Assembly: GCF_000717645.1 (NCBI RefSeq)
Contig: NZ_JNZZ01000001.1
Coordinates: forward strand, 124,001 to 188,000
Origin: Streptomyces californicus
GTDB taxonomy: Bacteria > Actinomycetota > Actinomycetes > Streptomycetales > Streptomycetaceae
Length of the DNA stretch: 64,000 nt
Direction of reading: 5' to 3'
The notes beneath the pieces are model-generated. The model did not search any database. It was not told where the DNA came from and was given only the letters and a program-made list of their open reading frames with translations. The stretch's first letter is position 1. Each line of letters opens with the position of its first letter. Positions 56,398 through 64,000 of the stretch are shown one piece after another. The translations under genes and the position numbers were made by a program.

Positions 56398-58815
56398 GTG
56401 CAGATACACAGATCCGGTTCGGTCCTGCTGACCGGCGCCGTCGCCGCCGCGCTCGCCGTGACCGCCCTGCCCGCCGCCCACGCGGCGCCGTCCGCCACCG
56501 CCGTCATCTCCGAGGTGTACGGCGGCGGGGGCAACTCCGGCGCGACGCTGACCCGGGACTTCGTCGAGCTGGCCAACGCCGGCTCCGCGCCCTTCGAGGT
56601 CGGGGGCCTCAGCGTCCAGTACCTGCCGGGCAGCCCCTCGGCCGGATCGCAGTGGCAGGTCTCCGCCCTGACCGGGTCGATCGCCCCCGGCGGCCGGTAC
56701 CTCGTCGCCCAGGCCGCGGGCACGGGCGGCACCGTCGCCCTGCCCACCGCCGACGCCACCGGCACCATCGCCATGGCGGCGGGCAGCGGCACCGTCGCCC
56801 TGGTCTCCGGGACCACCCCGCTCACCTGCAAGTCGGCGGCGGACTGCGCGGCCGACACCCGGATCGTGGACCTGGTCGGCTACGGCTCCGCGGTCGTCCG
56901 CGAGGGCAGCGGCCCGGTTCCCGGCGCCTCGGCCACCGCCTCCGTCGCGCGCGCCGCCTCGCTCGCCGACACCGACGACAACGCCGCCGACCTCGCCGCG
57001 GGCGCCCCCACCCCGGTCAACACCAAGGGCGAGACGTCCGGCGGCGGGCAGCCCCCGGAGGAGCCCGGACCCACCGAGCCCGGCGACGTCCGCATCCACG
57101 ACATCCAGGGCACCACCCGGGTCTCCCCGCTCGACGGCACCGCGGTGACCGGCGTCCCGGGCGTCGTCACCGGCGTACGGGCCGGCGGGTCGCGCGGCTT
57201 CTGGATCCAGGACGCAGCGCCGGACGACGACCCGCGCACGGGCGAGGGCCTGTTCGTCTACACCGGTTCCGCCGCGCCGACCGTCAAGGTCGGGGACTCC
57301 GTCCTGGTCAGCGGCAAGGTCGCGGAGTACTACCCGGGCACCGGCACCCAGTCGCTCACCCAGATCACCGCGCCCCGCACCACCGTGCTCTCCTCCGGCA
57401 ACGCGCTGCCCGCCCCGGTCGTGCTCGACGCCCGCTCGGTGCCCGCCCGTTACGTGCCCTCGGCGGACGGCGGGTCGATCGACGCGCTCACGCTGGACCC
57501 GGCCCGGTACGCGCTGGACCTGTACGAGACGCTGGAGGGCTCCCGGGTCACGTTCGCCGACACCCGGGTGACCGGCGCGACGACCGCGTACGACGAGATC
57601 TGGGTGACCGTGAAGCCGCGGGAGAACCCGACCCGGCGCGGCGGCACGCTCTACGCCTCGTACGAGGACCAGAACACCGGCCGGCTCAAGGTCATGTCGC
57701 TGGACCCGGCCCGCCCCGTCCCGGCGGCCAACGTCGGGGACATGCTCAAGGGCCGCACCACCGGCGTCCTCGACTACGCGAGCTACGGCGGCTACAACGT
57801 CCAGGCCACCGAGCTGGGCACAATCGTCGACAACAAGCTGCGGCGCGAGGTGACCCGGAAGCAGCGGAAGGACGAGCTGGCGGTCGCCACGTACAACGTG
57901 GAGAACCTCGACGCGGGCGACGACCAGGCCAAGTTCGACACCCTCGCCGCGGGCGTCGCGGTCAACCTCTCCTCCCCCGACATCGTCTCGCTGGAGGAGA
58001 TCCAGGACGACAACGGCGCGGTCAACGACGGCACGACCGACTCCGAGGCGACGCTGAAGCGGTTCACGGACGCGGTCGTCGCCCAGGGCGGTCCGCGCTA
58101 CGCCTGGCGCTACATCGCCCCCGAGAACAACAAGGACGGCGGCGAGCCCGGCGGCAACATCCGCAACGTCTTCCTGTACAACCCGAAGCGCGTCTCGTTC
58201 ACCGACCGGCCGGGCGGCGACGCCACCACCCCGGTGCGGGCCGTCGACACCTGGAAGGGTGTCAAGCTCTCCGCGTCCCCGGGCCGGATCAACCCGGCGA
58301 GCCCGGCGTGGGCGGACAGCCGCAAGCCGCTGGTGGGCGAGTTCGTCTTCCGGGGCGAGCCCGTCTTCGTCATCGGCAACCACTTCGCGTCCAAGGGCGG
58401 CGACCAGCCGCTGCACGGCCGCTTCCAGGAGCCGACGCGGTCCTCGGAGACGAAGCGGATCCAGCAGGCCGCCGAGGTGAACACGTTCGTCGCCTCGCTG
58501 CTGAAGGCCGACAAGTCGGCGCGCGTCGTCGCGCTGGGCGACTTCAACGACTTCGAGTTCTCCCCGACGATGAAGGCGCTGACGAAGGACCGGGCGCTCA
58601 AGCCGCTGATCACGACGCTGCCCGAGTCCGAGCGGTACAGCTACGTCTTCGACGGCAACTCGCAGACGCTGGACCACATCCTGACGAGCCCGGGGATCCG
58701 CCGCCTCGACTACGACGTGGTGCACATCAACGCCGAGTTCGCCGACCAGGCGAGCGACCACGACCCGCAGGTGGTGCGGATCAAGGTCGGCGGCCTCTGG
58801 CCCTGGTTCTGGTAG
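56398..58815 (+). CDS. Secreted ExeM/NucH-type endonuclease with lamin-tail domain
   Basis: The 805-residue protein has a signal peptide (SVLLTGAVAAALAVTALPAAHA), then a lamin-tail-like beta-sandwich (about residues 30-170; VISEVYGGGGNSGATLTRDFVELANAG). A Pro/Glu linker and an OB-like domain (about 215-430; TRVSPLDGTAVTGVPGVVTGV) follow. The last domain is an endonuclease/exonuclease/phosphatase domain with all motifs: ATYNVENLD, EEIQDDNG, GNHFASKGGDQ, ALGDFNDFEF and ASDHDPQV. Such enzymes release phosphate and nucleotides from extracellular DNA, a source of purines for the pathway elsewhere in the window. GTG 56398 follows a GGGGG site. The C-terminus is the aromatic GLWPWFW. Confidence 0.92.
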   Translation: MQIHRSGSVLLTGAVAAALAVTALPAAHAAPSATAVISEVYGGGGNSGATLTRDFVELANAGSAPFEVGGLSVQYLPGSPSAGSQWQVSALTGSIAPGGRYLVAQAAGTGGTVALPTADATGTIAMAAGSGTVALVSGTTPLTCKSAADCAADTRIVDLVGYGSAVVREGSGPVPGASATASVARAASLADTDDNAADLAAGAPTPVNTKGETSGGGQPPEEPGPTEPGDVRIHDIQGTTRVSPLDGTAVTGVPGVVTGVRAGGSRGFWIQDAAPDDDPRTGEGLFVYTGSAAPTVKVGDSVLVSGKVAEYYPGTGTQSLTQITAPRTTVLSSGNALPAPVVLDARSVPARYVPSADGGSIDALTLDPARYALDLYETLEGSRVTFADTRVTGATTAYDEIWVTVKPRENPTRRGGTLYASYEDQNTGRLKVMSLDPARPVPAANVGDMLKGRTTGVLDYASYGGYNVQATELGTIVDNKLRREVTRKQRKDELAVATYNVENLDAGDDQAKFDTLAAGVAVNLSSPDIVSLEEIQDDNGAVNDGTTDSEATLKRFTDAVVAQGGPRYAWRYIAPENNKDGGEPGGNIRNVFLYNPKRVSFTDRPGGDATTPVRAVDTWKGVKLSASPGRINPASPAWADSRKPLVGEFVFRGEPVFVIGNHFASKGGDQPLHGRFQEPTRSSETKRIQQAAEVNTFVASLLKADKSARVVALGDFNDFEFSPTMKALTKDRALKPLITTLPESERYSYVFDGNSQTLDHILTSPGIRRLDYDVVHINAEFADQASDHDPQVVRIKVGGLWPWFW

Positions 58816-58823
58816 AGCGCGGT

Positions 58824-58864
58824 CCCTGCGGGGGCGGGCCGGTCTCCGGTACGCCCCCGCAGGG
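58824..58864. terminator. Perfect 13-bp hairpin after the nuclease gene
   Basis: CCCTGCGGGGGCG (58824-58836) and CGCCCCCGCAGGG (58852-58864) are complementary around a 15-base loop, 8 bases after the stop codon. Confidence 0.75.
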
Positions 58865-59017
58865 CTGTTCCGGACCGCCCTCGGCCGTCCGGCCGGACCG
58901 GCAGGTCACGGGGCCGTCTGGACCGGCGTACCGCAGGTGCGTCCGGGCCTGAGCGCCTCAGGTCCGGACGCCTGTCCGGACCGGCAGGCCGCGCCCGCCT
59001 CTCCGGCCCGGCGTGCC

Positions 59018-59917
59018 TCAGGTCCGGCCCGCCCGGGCGCCCGCCTGGCGCGGCAGCGTGACGACGCCGGCCGCCGGCCGGCGGCCGGTGAAGAACCCGG
59101 CGATCAGCTCGGCCACCTCCTCGGCGCGCTCCAGCACCACCCAGTGGTCGGACTCCTCGATCGTGAGGAACCGGCTGCCCTCGATGGTCGCGGCGAACTC
59201 CCGCTGCCGGGCGGGCGAGGTCACCGTGTCGTGCTCCCCGGCGAACACGAGCGCCGGTACGCCGGTGAGCCCCCCGGAGAAGTCGGGCCGGTCGGCGAGC
59301 GCCCGGTGGAGGGAGTCCGCCGCGTGCGGGGAGTGGGTGAGCGCGTGCAGGAAGGAGCGCCGCACATAGCGCCGCGCCAATTCCCGTCGATGGACGGGCC
59401 GTTCCGGGTCCAGGCACATCAGGGCGTCGGCCGCCGTCGCGGCGAACCCCTCGCGGTCCCCGGCGGCGAGCTGCCGCCGGGCCCGCTCCCAGCAGTCGAC
59501 CTGGGCCGCGTCGATGTGCACCGGCACGCCGCCGAGCGCCAGGCGCGCGACCCGCTCGGGATGGCGGCGGGCGAACCCGAAGGCGATGGCGGTGCCGTAG
59601 GAGAAGCCGAACACGTTGAGCCGCGGGGCGCCGAGGTCGTCCGCGACGGCGAGGACGGTGCGACGCAGCAGGTCGGCGCTGGGCCCGGGCGGCAGCGGGT
59701 CGGCGGTGCCCATGCCGGGAAGGTCGGCGGTGACCACGTCGGCGGCGTCGCCGAGGTGGTCGTCCATCTGCGGCCAGCCGAACATGCCCTGCAGCGCGCC
59801 GCCGATGATCAGCGCCGGTTCGGTGGCCGGGACGCCGTCGGGCCCGGAGTGCGGCTGGACGCGGTAGCTGAACCGTACTCCGTCGACCGACAGGGGCCGG
59901 ATGATCTCCTCGGGCAT
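59018..59917 (-). CDS. Alpha/beta hydrolase of an ACP-ketosynthase operon
   Basis: The 299-residue serine hydrolase has the nucleophile S106 in VFGFSYGTA, the oxyanion strand ALIIGGALQGMFGWP, the acid Asp in LVFAGEHDTVTSP and the His in ESDHWVVLE. It follows the ketosynthase gene by 66 bp on the same strand and is the last gene of the ACP-KS operon. There it could release or edit the ACP-bound acyl chain, or hydrolyse the product ester. The ATG is the first start before the conserved region. Confidence 0.85.
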   Translation of the reverse strand: MPEEIIRPLSVDGVRFSYRVQPHSGPDGVPATEPALIIGGALQGMFGWPQMDDHLGDAADVVTADLPGMGTADPLPPGPSADLLRRTVLAVADDLGAPRLNVFGFSYGTAIAFGFARRHPERVARLALGGVPVHIDAAQVDCWERARRQLAAGDREGFAATAADALMCLDPERPVHRRELARRYVRRSFLHALTHSPHAADSLHRALADRPDFSGGLTGVPALVFAGEHDTVTSPARQREFAATIEGSRFLTIEESDHWVVLERAEEVAELIAGFFTGRRPAAGVVTLPRQAGARAGRT

Positions 59918-59983
59918 GGGTGCGCCGCGTTCCCTTCTGTTCTGTCATGTCCGGTCCTCAGGCCGGCCCGTGAGCCCGCTCCG

Positions 59984-61246
59984 TCAGGCGCGGGTGAGGA
60001 CGAGTGCCGCGTTGTGGCCGCCGAAGCCGAGCGAGGTCTTGACGGCGCAGTCGAAGGCGGCGGACCTGGCCTCCTTGGCGACCACGTCGATCGGGATCTC
60101 CGGGTCGGGGGCGTCCAGATTGACGGTGGGCGGGACGCGTTGGTGCTGGAGGGCGAGGACGGTGAGCGCGGTCTCGATGCCGCCGGCCGCGCCGAGCGTG
60201 TGGCCGGTCATCGCCTTGGTGGAGGTCACCAGGGGGCTCTCGCCGAGGACCCGCCGGAGCATCGTCGTCTCGATCAGGTCGTTGGAGAGGGTGGACGTGC
60301 CGTGCGCGTTGACGTGCCCGACGTCGTCCGGGGAGAGGCCGGCGTCCGCGAGCGCGGCGCGCAGAGCGCGTTCGATGCCGAGGCCCTCCGGGTCCGGGGC
60401 GACGGCGGAGAGCGCGTCGCTGGTGGCCCCGTACCCGTTGACGTGGGCGCGGACGGTGGCGCCCCGGGCCCGGGCGTGGTCCGGGTGTTCGAGGACGAGG
60501 AGCCCGGCGCCCTCCCCGACGACGAAGCCGTCACGGTGCGTGTCGAAGGGGCGGCAGGCGGCGGCGGGATCGTCCCGGCGGGTCGAGACGGCCTTGAGAC
60601 TGCACGCGCTGGCGATCAGGAGGCGGGTGCAGGTGGATTCGGCGCCGCCGGCGATGACGATGTCGCAGGCCCCGGAGCGGAGCATCTGGTGGGCGGTGCC
60701 GATGGCGACGGTGCCGGAGGAGCAGGCGGTGGAGACGGCCTGGCTGGGCCCGTGGACGCCGAGGTCCAGACTGACGCTGCTGGCCGCGCCGTTGACGACG
60801 CTGAGCGGGGCGAGCTTCGGGGAGACCCGGCGGGGGCCGCGCGCGGTGAGGGCGGCCTGCTGTTCGTCGTAGAACGGGAGCCCGCCGTGGGCGGAGCCGA
60901 TGACGACGCCGACGCGGCCGCTGTCCCAGACGGACGGGTCGAGCCCGGCGTCCGCGACGGCCTCGCGGGCGGCGATGACGGCGAGCTGGGCGAAGCGGTC
61001 CATGAGCCGCTGGGCCGCCACCCCGAGGATCTCCCCCGGGTCGCAGTCGGTGACGGAGTAGAAGAAGTCGCAAGGCAGACCGGCGAGTTCGGGCCGGGGC
61101 CCGGCGGCGGGCGCGAGGCGTTCGGTGACACCGTGCCAGGCGGCGTCCGCTCCCGTGCCGGCCGCGGTGACCAGGCCGACGCCGGTGACGGCCGCGGCGT
61201 ACGGGGCGAGCGGGGGCCGGCGGTAGGGCACGGTGGCCGCGCTCAT
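59984..61246 (-). CDS. Beta-ketoacyl-ACP synthase (FabF/PKS II KS-like)
   Basis: The 420-residue condensing enzyme has the catalytic triad of the decarboxylating class: C175 in STACSSG, H315 in NAHGTST and H349 in MTGHTLGAAGG, with K344 in TKAMTGH. AVTGVGLVTAAG opens the thiolase fold and GFGGHNAALVL closes it. The sequence is that of stand-alone FabF-like enzymes, related to but not clearly one of the type II PKS KSalpha group, and no chain-length-factor partner lies beside it. Its ATG overlaps the ACP stop as ATGA. Substrate chain is unknown. Confidence 0.92.
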   Translation of the reverse strand: MSAATVPYRRPPLAPYAAAVTGVGLVTAAGTGADAAWHGVTERLAPAAGPRPELAGLPCDFFYSVTDCDPGEILGVAAQRLMDRFAQLAVIAAREAVADAGLDPSVWDSGRVGVVIGSAHGGLPFYDEQQAALTARGPRRVSPKLAPLSVVNGAASSVSLDLGVHGPSQAVSTACSSGTVAIGTAHQMLRSGACDIVIAGGAESTCTRLLIASACSLKAVSTRRDDPAAACRPFDTHRDGFVVGEGAGLLVLEHPDHARARGATVRAHVNGYGATSDALSAVAPDPEGLGIERALRAALADAGLSPDDVGHVNAHGTSTLSNDLIETTMLRRVLGESPLVTSTKAMTGHTLGAAGGIETALTVLALQHQRVPPTVNLDAPDPEIPIDVVAKEARSAAFDCAVKTSLGFGGHNAALVLTRA

Positions 61247-61692
61247 GCGGAGACCTTCCCGTGGACGACCTCGACGAGCCGGCCGACGGTGTCGCGCGAC
61301 GTGAGTGCGACGTCCTCCAGATCCACGTCCAGCCGGTCCTCGATGTGCAGCCGCAGCTCCTCCAGCGCGAGGGAGTCCAGTCGCAGCCGGTGCAGCGGGA
61401 TGTCGGGGCGGATGGCGTCCGGATCGGTCCCGAACCTCGTCACCAGCAGCGTGCGGATCTCGGCCGACGTACGCGCCTGCGGGGACGTGCCGGACTCCGG
61501 GAAGGCGCTGGACTGCGGGGAGGTGCCGGGGGCCGGGGAGGCGCCGGTCTCCGCCGACGCACGGGCCCCCGGGAACGCGCCGGGCTTCGGGAACGTGCCG
61601 GCCCGCGCGGACCCGCCCGTCGTCTCCGGCGTGCTTCCCCGCGCGGCTTCCGGCGCGCTTTCCGGCGTGCTGATCTCTTCCGACGTGCTCAT
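61243..61692 (-). CDS. Acyl carrier protein with a long low-complexity N-terminus
   Basis: The 149-residue protein's last about 75 residues are a normal carrier domain, with the phosphopantetheine serine S107 in LRLDSLALEELRLHIEDRL and the closing VGRLVEVVHG. The first about 75 residues are Ser/Thr/Pro/Ala-rich and repetitive (TPESAPE, GTFPKPGAFPGA, GASPAPGTSPQ, SAFPESGTSPQ), unusual for an ACP and probably disordered. The stop codon overlaps the ketosynthase start. A TATAAA box lies upstream in the leader (61795-61800). Confidence 0.9.
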   Translation of the reverse strand: MSTSEEISTPESAPEAARGSTPETTGGSARAGTFPKPGAFPGARASAETGASPAPGTSPQSSAFPESGTSPQARTSAEIRTLLVTRFGTDPDAIRPDIPLHRLRLDSLALEELRLHIEDRLDVDLEDVALTSRDTVGRLVEVVHGKVSA

Positions 61693-61794
61693 GCGGCTCT
61701 CCTGGGCTCGATGACGCGGTGACGCCTGCCGCGCGGTGAGGGGGAGGTGGGAGGGAGGGGCCTTCGGGGGACGCCGGCTGCTCCGGAGGGACCC

Positions 61795-61800
61795 TTTATA
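61795..61800 (-). promoter_or_regulatory. TATAAA box upstream of the ACP operon
   Basis: A lone AT-rich TATAAA (minus strand) lies about 100 bp before the ACP start in an otherwise GC-rich gap. No good -35 stands 16-18 bp upstream, although GGGAAC words occur there. Direct repeats GTACGAA at 61837 and 61861 (24 bp apart) lie behind it. Either may be part of the control region shared with the divergent nitroreductase gene. Confidence 0.3.
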
Positions 61801-61938
61801 CGCCTTCGCGGGCGCGTTCCCGGCCCCTGTTCCCCCGTACGAAGGGACTTCTGCGCAGGCGTACGAATACCGGGGCGGCGTCGGGGTGCCAGGATGGAGG
61901 GACCGCCGTACCGGACGGCAGGACCGAAGGAGACGCCC

Positions 61939-63243
61939 ATGACGGCCGAGCACGACGGCAGCACCGAGGTCACCCCGAGCCCGTCCGACTGGGTCGCCCG
62001 TCAGGCCGAGCTGTACGAGTCGTCCGGCGGCACGAAGGGCACCACCCAGCTCGGCGTCCCCTGCCTGCTGATGGACTACGTGGGCCGGCGGAGCGGCGCG
62101 GTGCGGCGCACGGTGCTGATGTACGGGCGGGACGGCGAGGACTACCTCATCGTGGCGTCCAACGGCGGCTCGGACCGGCCGCCCCTGTGGTACCTGAACC
62201 TCCAGGCCCACCCCGAGGTCGAACTCCGCGTGGAGACCGAGCGGTTCGGGGCGGTGGCGGCGACGCTTCCCGCCGAGGAGAAGGCGCGGGTCTGGCCGGG
62301 CCTGGTGGAGCTGTTCCCGCGCTACGGGGAGTACCAGGCGGGCACCGACCGGGACATCCCGGTCATCCGGCTGACCCGCCGCCGAGACGGCGGCGCCGGA
62401 GCGGCGGGGCGCACGACCGCGCACCGGCGGACGAGCGGGGGCGAATATGCCGGCGGTAAGGCCGCCGCGAGCCCTTCTGGTGCGCTGCCGCGCGCCGTAC
62501 ACTCCGCGATCATGACCATGGAAACGGTTCTGCCCGACCCGTCCGCCCTCGGCGGCCCCGCCCTCTTCGACACCATGTCCACCATGCGCGCCATGCGCCG
62601 CCTCACGGCCGACCCGGTGCCGGACGAGACGGTCGAGCGGCTGATACAGGCGGCCGTCTGGGGGCCCAGCGGCGGCAACATGCAGCGTTACGAGTACGTG
62701 GTGGTGACCGACCGCCAGGTGATGGCGCGCCTCGCCCCGCTGTGGAAGCGGTGCGTCGACGCGTACCTGGCGACGACCGGGAAGCACGCGCCCGAGGGCA
62801 TGGACGAGGCGGCGTACGGCCGGATGGTCGCGGCGATCGAGCACCAGCGCGACCACTTCGCCGACACTCCGGTGCTGATCATCCCGTGCTACCGGTTCCC
62901 GGAACCGCGCCTGGACGAGGAGGGCCTCGCGGCCTCCGCGCGGGCGCTCGGCCCCGAGGGGACGCAGCGCATGATGGAGACGCAGACGCGCTTCCAGGCG
63001 CTGGCGGAGGGCTCCTGCGTCTACCCGGGCGTCCAGAACCTGCTGCTCGCCGCCCGAGGGCTGGGGCTCGCGGCGAACATCACCATCTGGCACCTGATGC
63101 TGGAGCAGGAGTGGAAGCGGGAGCTGGGCATCCCCGAGGAGATGAACACCTTCGCGGCGATCCCGGTGGGGTGGCCCGCGGGCAACTTCGGCCCCGTCCG
63201 CCGGCGTCCGGTGGCGGACGTCATCCACCGCGACCGCTGGTAG
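61939..63243 (+). CDS. F420-type (Ddn-like) and FMN-type nitroreductase domains in one open frame
   Basis: The 434-codon frame has no internal stop. Residues 1 to about 155 are a deazaflavin-dependent nitroreductase-like split barrel (LGVPCLLMDYVGRRSGAVRRTVLMYGRDGEDYLIVASNGG...WYLNLQAHPEVELRVE...IPVIRLTRR). Residues about 155-190 are an unconserved Ala/Gly/Arg linker. From M192 on is a full FMN nitroreductase (STMRAMRRLTADPVPDETVERLIQAAVWGPSGGNMQRYEYVVV...YPGVQNLLLAARGLGLAANITIW...AGNFGPVRRRP). AAGGAG precedes the first ATG. A TACACT box 8 bases before the ATG at 62512 could drive the second enzyme alone. This may be a true fusion, or a lost stop between two genes. Confidence 0.8.
   Translation: MTAEHDGSTEVTPSPSDWVARQAELYESSGGTKGTTQLGVPCLLMDYVGRRSGAVRRTVLMYGRDGEDYLIVASNGGSDRPPLWYLNLQAHPEVELRVETERFGAVAATLPAEEKARVWPGLVELFPRYGEYQAGTDRDIPVIRLTRRRDGGAGAAGRTTAHRRTSGGEYAGGKAAASPSGALPRAVHSAIMTMETVLPDPSALGGPALFDTMSTMRAMRRLTADPVPDETVERLIQAAVWGPSGGNMQRYEYVVVTDRQVMARLAPLWKRCVDAYLATTGKHAPEGMDEAAYGRMVAAIEHQRDHFADTPVLIIPCYRFPEPRLDEEGLAASARALGPEGTQRMMETQTRFQALAEGSCVYPGVQNLLLAARGLGLAANITIWHLMLEQEWKRELGIPEEMNTFAAIPVGWPAGNFGPVRRRPVADVIHRDRW
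62475..62503 (+). promoter_or_regulatory. Possible internal leaderless promoter of the nitroreductase domain
   Basis: TTCTGG (62475-62480) and TACACT (62498-62503) are 17 bp apart, and an in-frame ATG begins 9 bases later (62512). The pattern matches leaderless Streptomyces genes. If used, the FMN nitroreductase (243 residues) would be made separately. Confidence 0.35.
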
Positions 63244-63273
63244 CACCGGTTCGCGTCAACCGGGACCGACTCC

Positions 63274-63306
63274 CCTGTCGGGTGACGCTCGACGTCACCC
63301 GACAGG
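63274..63306. terminator. Hairpin after the nitroreductase frame
   Basis: CCTGTCGGGTGACG (63274-63287) pairs perfectly with CGTCACCCGACAGG (63293-63306) around a 5-base loop. A strong 14-bp stem. Confidence 0.8.
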
Positions 63307-63372
63307 CCCAGCGCCTTCGCCAACTCCCCACATATTGCAGGATGTTGCCAGCACGAACAGCCAGGTCACACA

Positions 63373-63401
63373 TTGTCATGCCCTGCTCATATCGATAGCC
63401 T
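63373..63401 (+). promoter_or_regulatory. Promoter of the cell-wall hydrolase gene
   Basis: TTGTCA (63373-63378) and TAGCCT (63396-63401) are 17 bp apart, in an AT-richer island with ATATCGATAG. Leader of about 85 nt. Confidence 0.5.
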
Positions 63402-63494
63402 GACCGCGTTCGTCGTCCCTCCGGCCCCTCACGGGCCCGAGGGCTTTTCTCTTCCCGAACGCCCTTCCCCCCTCACCATCGAGCAGGAGCCCTC

Positions 63495-64000
63495 ATGCAC
63501 CGACGCACAGCCGCCCGCACCCGGGCCCGCGCCTGCGCCGTGGCGGCCCTCACCGCCGCCGCCCTCCTCGCCACCGGTCAGCCCGCGACCGCCGCCCCGC
63601 GCGCGGACACGGCCGACCCGATGAACCGCGCCTTCGCCGAAGCCGCGCGGGAGTACGGCGTACCGCGCGATCTGCTGGCCGCCGTCGGCTACGGCGAGTC
63701 CCGCCTCGACGGCCACGCGGGCACCCCCAGCCAGGCCAACGGCTACGGCGTGATGCACCTGGCGAGCAACCCGGCCAACCACTCCCTGGAGAAGGCCGCC
63801 GAGCTGACCGGGAGGAGCGCGGCGACGCTGCGCCGGAACACGGCGGCCAACATCCTCGGCGGCGCGGCCGTCCTGCGCGACCACGCCGACGCCCTGGGCC
63901 TGGACGCCTCCGAGCGGCGGGACCTGGACGCCTGGTATCCGGCGGTGGCCCGCTACAGCGAGGCCGAGAAGACGGCCGCCGTGCTCTACGCGGACGCGGT
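63495..64000 (+). CDS. Secreted cell-wall hydrolase (lysozyme-like N-terminal domain), partial
   Basis: The first 168 codons are in the window; the gene runs off the right end. A signal peptide (ARTRARACAVAALTAAALLATGQPATAA) is followed by a lysozyme/lytic-transglycosylase-like helical region: EAAREYGVPRDLLAAVGYGESRLDGH (catalytic-Glu type helix), SQANGYGVMHLASN, EKAAELTGRSAATLRRNTAANILGGAAVL and WYPAVARYSEA. In streptomycetes this N-terminal region is often joined to an N-acetylmuramoyl-L-alanine amidase domain, which would lie beyond the window. GAGCAGGAG precedes the ATG. Confidence 0.8.
   Translation, partial: MHRRTAARTRARACAVAALTAAALLATGQPATAAPRADTADPMNRAFAEAAREYGVPRDLLAAVGYGESRLDGHAGTPSQANGYGVMHLASNPANHSLEKAAELTGRSAATLRRNTAANILGGAAVLRDHADALGLDASERRDLDAWYPAVARYSEAEKTAAVLYADA

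Overview
The window looks like a piece of a Streptomyces chromosome. GC content is very high with strong G/C bias at third codon positions. GTG and TTG starts are common, Shine-Dalgarno sites are of the AGGAG type, and several promoters sit immediately before the start codon. I noticed one in-frame TTA leucine codon. Gene families are typical of soil actinomycetes: Tat and lipoprotein exports, GAF-LuxR regulators, cellulase, secreted nuclease, and redundant acyl-CoA synthetases. No rRNA, tRNA, CRISPR array, insertion sequence or prophage was found, and both ends cut through genes.

Layout. 1-3.3 kb: an FtsX-type ABC transporter divergent from a NarL-type two-component pair. 3.5-6.8 kb: a small helical protein, a MobA-like nucleotidyltransferase and malate synthase aceB. 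6.9-8.3 kb: a second-copy-type peptide deformylase divergent from an ArsR-like repressor with two identical palindromes between them. 8.4-15.6 kb: an accessory-looking block with a 1,627-residue TPR-CHAT protease, a zincin carrying the N-terminal LQRTVGN motif associated with contractile-injection cargo, a 71-residue protein and a DUF6338-like membrane protein. 15.8-22.6 kb: a YfcC-type carrier, a fibronectin-III lipoprotein, a VOC protein, a HEAT-repeat protein and an alpha/beta hydrolase lacking its serine nucleophile.

22.7-43 kb is the metabolic core, covering purine-ring degradation and glyoxylate use. It holds two NCS2 purine permeases, 8-oxoguanine deaminase, uricase, HIU hydrolase and OHCU decarboxylase. 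A YheO/DauR-type regulator is overlapped by a thiamine-binding-family gene. The glycerate route follows (hyi, glxR and gcl), together with catalase. Two control circuits can be read in the DNA. First, a 20-bp sequence containing TCAACA-AAC-TGTTGA overlaps the -35 box of both the uricase operon and catalase, which would couple H2O2 production to its removal. Second, two 15-bp TTCCN-N5-NGGAA-type boxes, always 21 bp apart, lie at the promoters of hyi, gcl and (more degenerately) aceB. This suggests one repressor, perhaps of the IclR/AllR type, over glyoxylate disposal. Set into this region are an XRE-NACHT-membrane STAND-type protein, an esterase broken by an in-frame TAG, a serine hydrolase and a small zinc-ribbon membrane protein.

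43-54.9 kb: a zinc-ribbon/degenerate-nuclease-like protein, a GNAT, a tiny gene with a TTA codon, two overlapping acyl-CoA synthetases divergent from a GAF-LuxR regulator, an AlkZ-like protein, a DMT transporter, an MFS exporter overlapping a glutathionyl-hydroquinone reductase, and a VOC protein. 55-64 kb: secreted GH5 cellulase, secreted LTD-endonuclease, a compact ACP-ketosynthase-hydrolase operon, a fused F420/FMN nitroreductase frame, and the start of a secreted cell-wall hydrolase. The most unusual points are the two regulatory circuits, the CHAT/zincin block, the NACHT protein and the ACP-KS operon.
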